A stretch of DNA of 64,000 bases from Herminiimonas sp. GTDB lineage: Bacteria > Pseudomonadota > Gammaproteobacteria > Burkholderiales > Burkholderiaceae_D. The translations under genes were made by a program, and so were the position numbers. Where the stretch lies: NCBI GenBank assembly GCA_028292265.1, contig JAQGMR010000006.1:62001-126000 (forward strand), in the 5' to 3' direction. The notes beneath the pieces are model-generated. The model was not told where the DNA came from. It worked only from the letters and a program-made list of their open reading frames with translations, and made no database searches. The first letter of the stretch is position 1, and the number at the start of each line of letters is the position of its first letter. Shown one piece after another: positions 61,905 through 64,000 of this stretch.

Positions 61905-63059
61905 CTATTGTCGGTCCATGACGGCACTCTTCCTCGAAGTATTGGCGGCACCGCGCAACGCGGCGGCGGACCGGCGAAAGCTGCGTGCAGCGTGCAGCAC
62001 ATCGAACAGCAACCTTGACGAGACTTTGGAGCTGTCCCTGCGCAAGGACTTGCGAATGACCCAGTCCTTGACCAGATAACGCGTGTTGGCAAAATGCGGG
62101 TTTAGATGCAAACCGGACCGCAGCAGCTTTTGAAGCGGGGAGCGATAGACTGTCAATCTGGCGAAATCCCGCTGTGCTCCCAACAGGCGATATTTGTATT
62201 CATATTGCCCCCACAGAAAGTGGTATTCCTTGCCGCCGCGCGCGATGCATTCGCATATGCCGAGGTAGCAGCAAAGCGTCCCAAGCCCGTATCGATCAAA
62301 TTGAGAATCATGCGAAAGCAGGTGCAGGAAAAAATTGCTGCCAAATTGAAAATTGACAGCTCCAGCAACGATCTGGTCATCTATCTTTATCACCGCAATA
62401 AATCCGCATTTTTCGAGAAGCCGGCGCATGCAGTCCGCTTCGTTTTCACCAATGTCAGCAGACTGATTCCGCTTCTCGATCCGCGCCCTGTTAAGAGAAA
62501 GAAGAGTGTCGAGTACTGCGGCATCCACGCGTCCTGCCGGAATGACTTCGAACTGAAAGGACGGGTGATCCTTCCGAATTTTGCTGCCGTACCGTTTTAG
62601 CGAGTTGCGTGTAGATTTTCCTAAAGCGGCAAAGTATTCTTTTTCAGTTTCGGGCAAGGACAGAACGATATCGCTGGTCCACAAGATAGCGCTATATGAA
62701 CAGGAGAGTGATTGGAAGTGCGGGCTGATGGCGGGAAATAATACGCGGCGGGCAGAGGGGTTTTCCTGAAAGACGAACTCTACGAACTGCTCGATCTCCT
62801 CTTTTTCCAGCGCGATCTGCTCGTTGAGCACAATGACGTCCGGTCCTTCAACATGGAACAGGAGCGCTGTCAAAACGGCATTTCCATTCGAGGCCGTGTA
62901 CTGTCTCGCAGCTTGGGGAATCCGTCCAAATATGCTCAAGAACTGTGGCGACGCATACATATGCTGAAAGCGTCCGTCCATGTAGCGTTGTATGGCCGCA
63001 CCGCGCTGTCGATCGGAAAGGTTTTGCAGTGCCACTTCGCTGCGGTTAATCGTCACCAT
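61905..63059 (-). CDS. GNAT-superfamily acetyltransferase (BcsL/FemAB-like), paralogue of the 37-kb gene
   Basis: The 384-residue protein has the same architecture as the product of 37184-38290: STRNSLKRYGSKIRKDHPSF mirrors its counterpart's SLRKTLRTFGNKIRRLYPSF, and FIAVIKIDDQIVAGAVNFQF, RYGLGTLCCYLGICECIARG and HFLWGQYEYKYRLLGAQRDF follow in order. Members often modify exopolysaccharide or lipid precursors. It is upstream of the ATP-grasp gene and divergent from a glycosyltransferase gene, which supports a glycan role. Confidence 0.85.
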   Translation of the reverse strand: MVTINRSEVALQNLSDRQRGAAIQRYMDGRFQHMYASPQFLSIFGRIPQAARQYTASNGNAVLTALLFHVEGPDVIVLNEQIALEKEEIEQFVEFVFQENPSARRVLFPAISPHFQSLSCSYSAILWTSDIVLSLPETEKEYFAALGKSTRNSLKRYGSKIRKDHPSFQFEVIPAGRVDAAVLDTLLSLNRARIEKRNQSADIGENEADCMRRLLEKCGFIAVIKIDDQIVAGAVNFQFGSNFFLHLLSHDSQFDRYGLGTLCCYLGICECIARGGKEYHFLWGQYEYKYRLLGAQRDFARLTVYRSPLQKLLRSGLHLNPHFANTRYLVKDWVIRKSLRRDSSKVSSRLLFDVLHAARSFRRSAAALRGAANTSRKSAVMDRQ

Positions 63060-63497
63060 GAGTCGGCGGTCCCTAGTTTTGGTCCCGGCAGATGTCGAAT
63101 AAACAATGCCGCGACTTAGCTTACGATGAACTCACGCGCCCGTAGTTCCCTGAGCAGTCAATCCGTTCGAGCATCGGGCCTTGTGAATTAGGACAGCACC
63201 AACGGCCACGTTTGAAACCTCTGCACCCATACAAAAGAAATTGTAACGCATGAAATTTACTCTCGGGGCGAGGAAGGTTTCCTGCACAGTGACAGTAACG
63301 ATCTTGAATGCGATCGTCTCGTTATGACGCCCCCTTCACCACGCGCGTATTAAAGATTCTGGCGTGGGAATCTGCGTCTTTCTGCGACGTAGAGTTTCAT
63401 CGACAGGAACGTGTTTTGGTATGTCCGCGGTCAACACGAGCCTGCTTGCAAGGCAGAGCATGACCCTATTGATTGACGCAAAATTTGTGGCCTTGCC
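63060..63497. other. divergent regulatory region between two polysaccharide genes
   Basis: About 440 bp with no supported gene, between the GNAT gene (minus) and the glycosyltransferase gene (plus). It is AT-richer than the flanks. Probably contains two promoters. Confidence 0.5.
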
Positions 63498-64000
63498 ATG
63501 AACAAGATTGTATTGGTAACGAATGAACCGCCGCCGTATCGCGTCCCCGTATTTGATCGAATCGCCAAGTCGGAAGGCGCGCGCTTTCACGTCGTTTTTT
63601 GTTGCAGAAGGGAGCCGAACCGGCAATGGAACCTACCCGCCTTCGAGTTCCGCCACACCTTTCTGAAAGAGCGGATATTTACCCGTAACGGACGGTACAT
63701 CCACAATAATCCCGACATCATCCCCGCACTGCGGCGGTTGAAGCCAGACGTCGTGATCAACGACGGCATGAATCCAACGCATATCTATGCGTTCCTCTAT
63801 GCTGCCGTCCGGGGCATCCCGCACGTTCCCCTGACGGATGGCACGGACGTGTCGGAAGCGTCGTTCGGGTTTCTGCATGTTGGGGTTCGCAAAGTGGTAT
63901 ACCGTCGGTCGACGTGCTTCGTCGCGGCAAGCCAGGGTGGGATCCGTCTCTTTGAACGGTATGGAGTTCCCAGGTCGCGGTGCTACCTCTCGCCACTCTG
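63498..64000 (+). CDS. glycosyltransferase (family 4-like), 3' end outside window
   Basis: The frame starts at ATG 63498 (MNKIVLVTNEPPPYRVPVFD) and is open to the right edge, so the protein is truncated by the window. Further segments are IIPALRRLKPDVVINDGMNP, HVPLTDGTDVSEASFG and CFVAASQGGIRLFERYGVPR. The N-terminal strand-loop with a PPxRxPxFD turn is that of GT-B glycosyltransferases of family 4. It is divergent from the GNAT/ATP-grasp genes and belongs to a polysaccharide locus that continues outside. Confidence 0.8.
   Translation, partial: MNKIVLVTNEPPPYRVPVFDRIAKSEGARFHVVFCCRREPNRQWNLPAFEFRHTFLKERIFTRNGRYIHNNPDIIPALRRLKPDVVINDGMNPTHIYAFLYAAVRGIPHVPLTDGTDVSEASFGFLHVGVRKVVYRRSTCFVAASQGGIRLFERYGVPRSRCYLSPL

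Noticed and set aside
1..64000. tRNA, rRNA, transposase or prophage genes
   Set aside because: None seen on either strand; the holin-like gene is of a chromosomal family and is not evidence for a prophage.

Overview
The window looks like chromosomal DNA of a GC-rich (about 60%) beta-proteobacterium. Burkholderiales, probably Oxalobacteraceae (Herbaspirillum/Noviherbaspirillum/Massilia type), is inferred from the gene families: an oxalate/formate antiporter, a DUF2844-DUF3443 pair, FetAB, a PA0069-type radical SAM protein, many c-type cytochromes and SYLF/DUF4142/VirK-family proteins. I see no rRNA, tRNA, CRISPR array, transposase or phage module.

Layout. 1-3.9 kb: end of a surface-polysaccharide locus (carbamoyltransferase running off the left edge, GT9 glycosyltransferase, UDP-glucuronate decarboxylase, small lipoprotein). 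4.0-8.4 kb: a tightly overlapping four-gene minus-strand operon of a C39-like cysteine peptidase, a RimK-type ATP-grasp ligase, a GCS2-type carboxylate-amine ligase and an N-formylglutamate amidohydrolase-like enzyme. This is probably an uncharacterised peptide/amide-bond pathway and is one of the two best candidates for an undescribed system. 8.8-11.5 kb: envelope and stress genes, including a 47-residue entericidin-like lipoprotein with its own terminator. 11.8-14.3 kb: an EamA permease and a large protein with TIKI/TraB/EreA-ChaN-type motifs. 14.4-16.5 kb: two multiheme cytochromes c. 16.6-19.1 kb: an accessory island with a flavin-oxidase-fold protein, an FNR-type site, a truncated EndoU-like toxin tail with a MafI-like immunity gene, an AT-richer lipoprotein and a frameshifted HExxH protein.

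20-28.5 kb: an aldehyde/alcohol dehydrogenase pair, an exonuclease-GIY-YIG fusion, a secreted copper-radical oxidase (galactose/glyoxal-oxidase type with all five ligands conserved) and a diheme MauG/CcpA-like lipoprotein. 28.7-43.4 kb: a UvrA paralogue, CYTH-CHAD protein, FrnE-like DsbA protein, BcsL/FemAB-like GNAT protein, VirK/YbjX protein, SYLF protein and the FetAB iron exporter. 43.6-46.2 kb: an 848-residue protein carrying what reads as a genuine eukaryotic-type RhoGAP domain. It is a strong effector candidate and the other best lead in the window.

46.5-58.9 kb: a radical SAM gene directly behind a perfect LexA box, a secreted hydrolase that appears to start at an ATT codon, DUF2844-DUF3443 with two pepsin-like DTGS motifs, a cupredoxin, a DUF4142 protein with a sigma factor, a PAS protein, proline iminopeptidase-tautomerase, a cupin, a DapA-fold aldolase lacking the usual tyrosine, and OxlT. 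59-64 kb: small hypotheticals, then a second polysaccharide-type locus (ATP-grasp, a GNAT paralogue of the 37-kb gene, and a glycosyltransferase running off the right edge).

All functional calls were made by reading motifs by eye. No database search or structure prediction was run.
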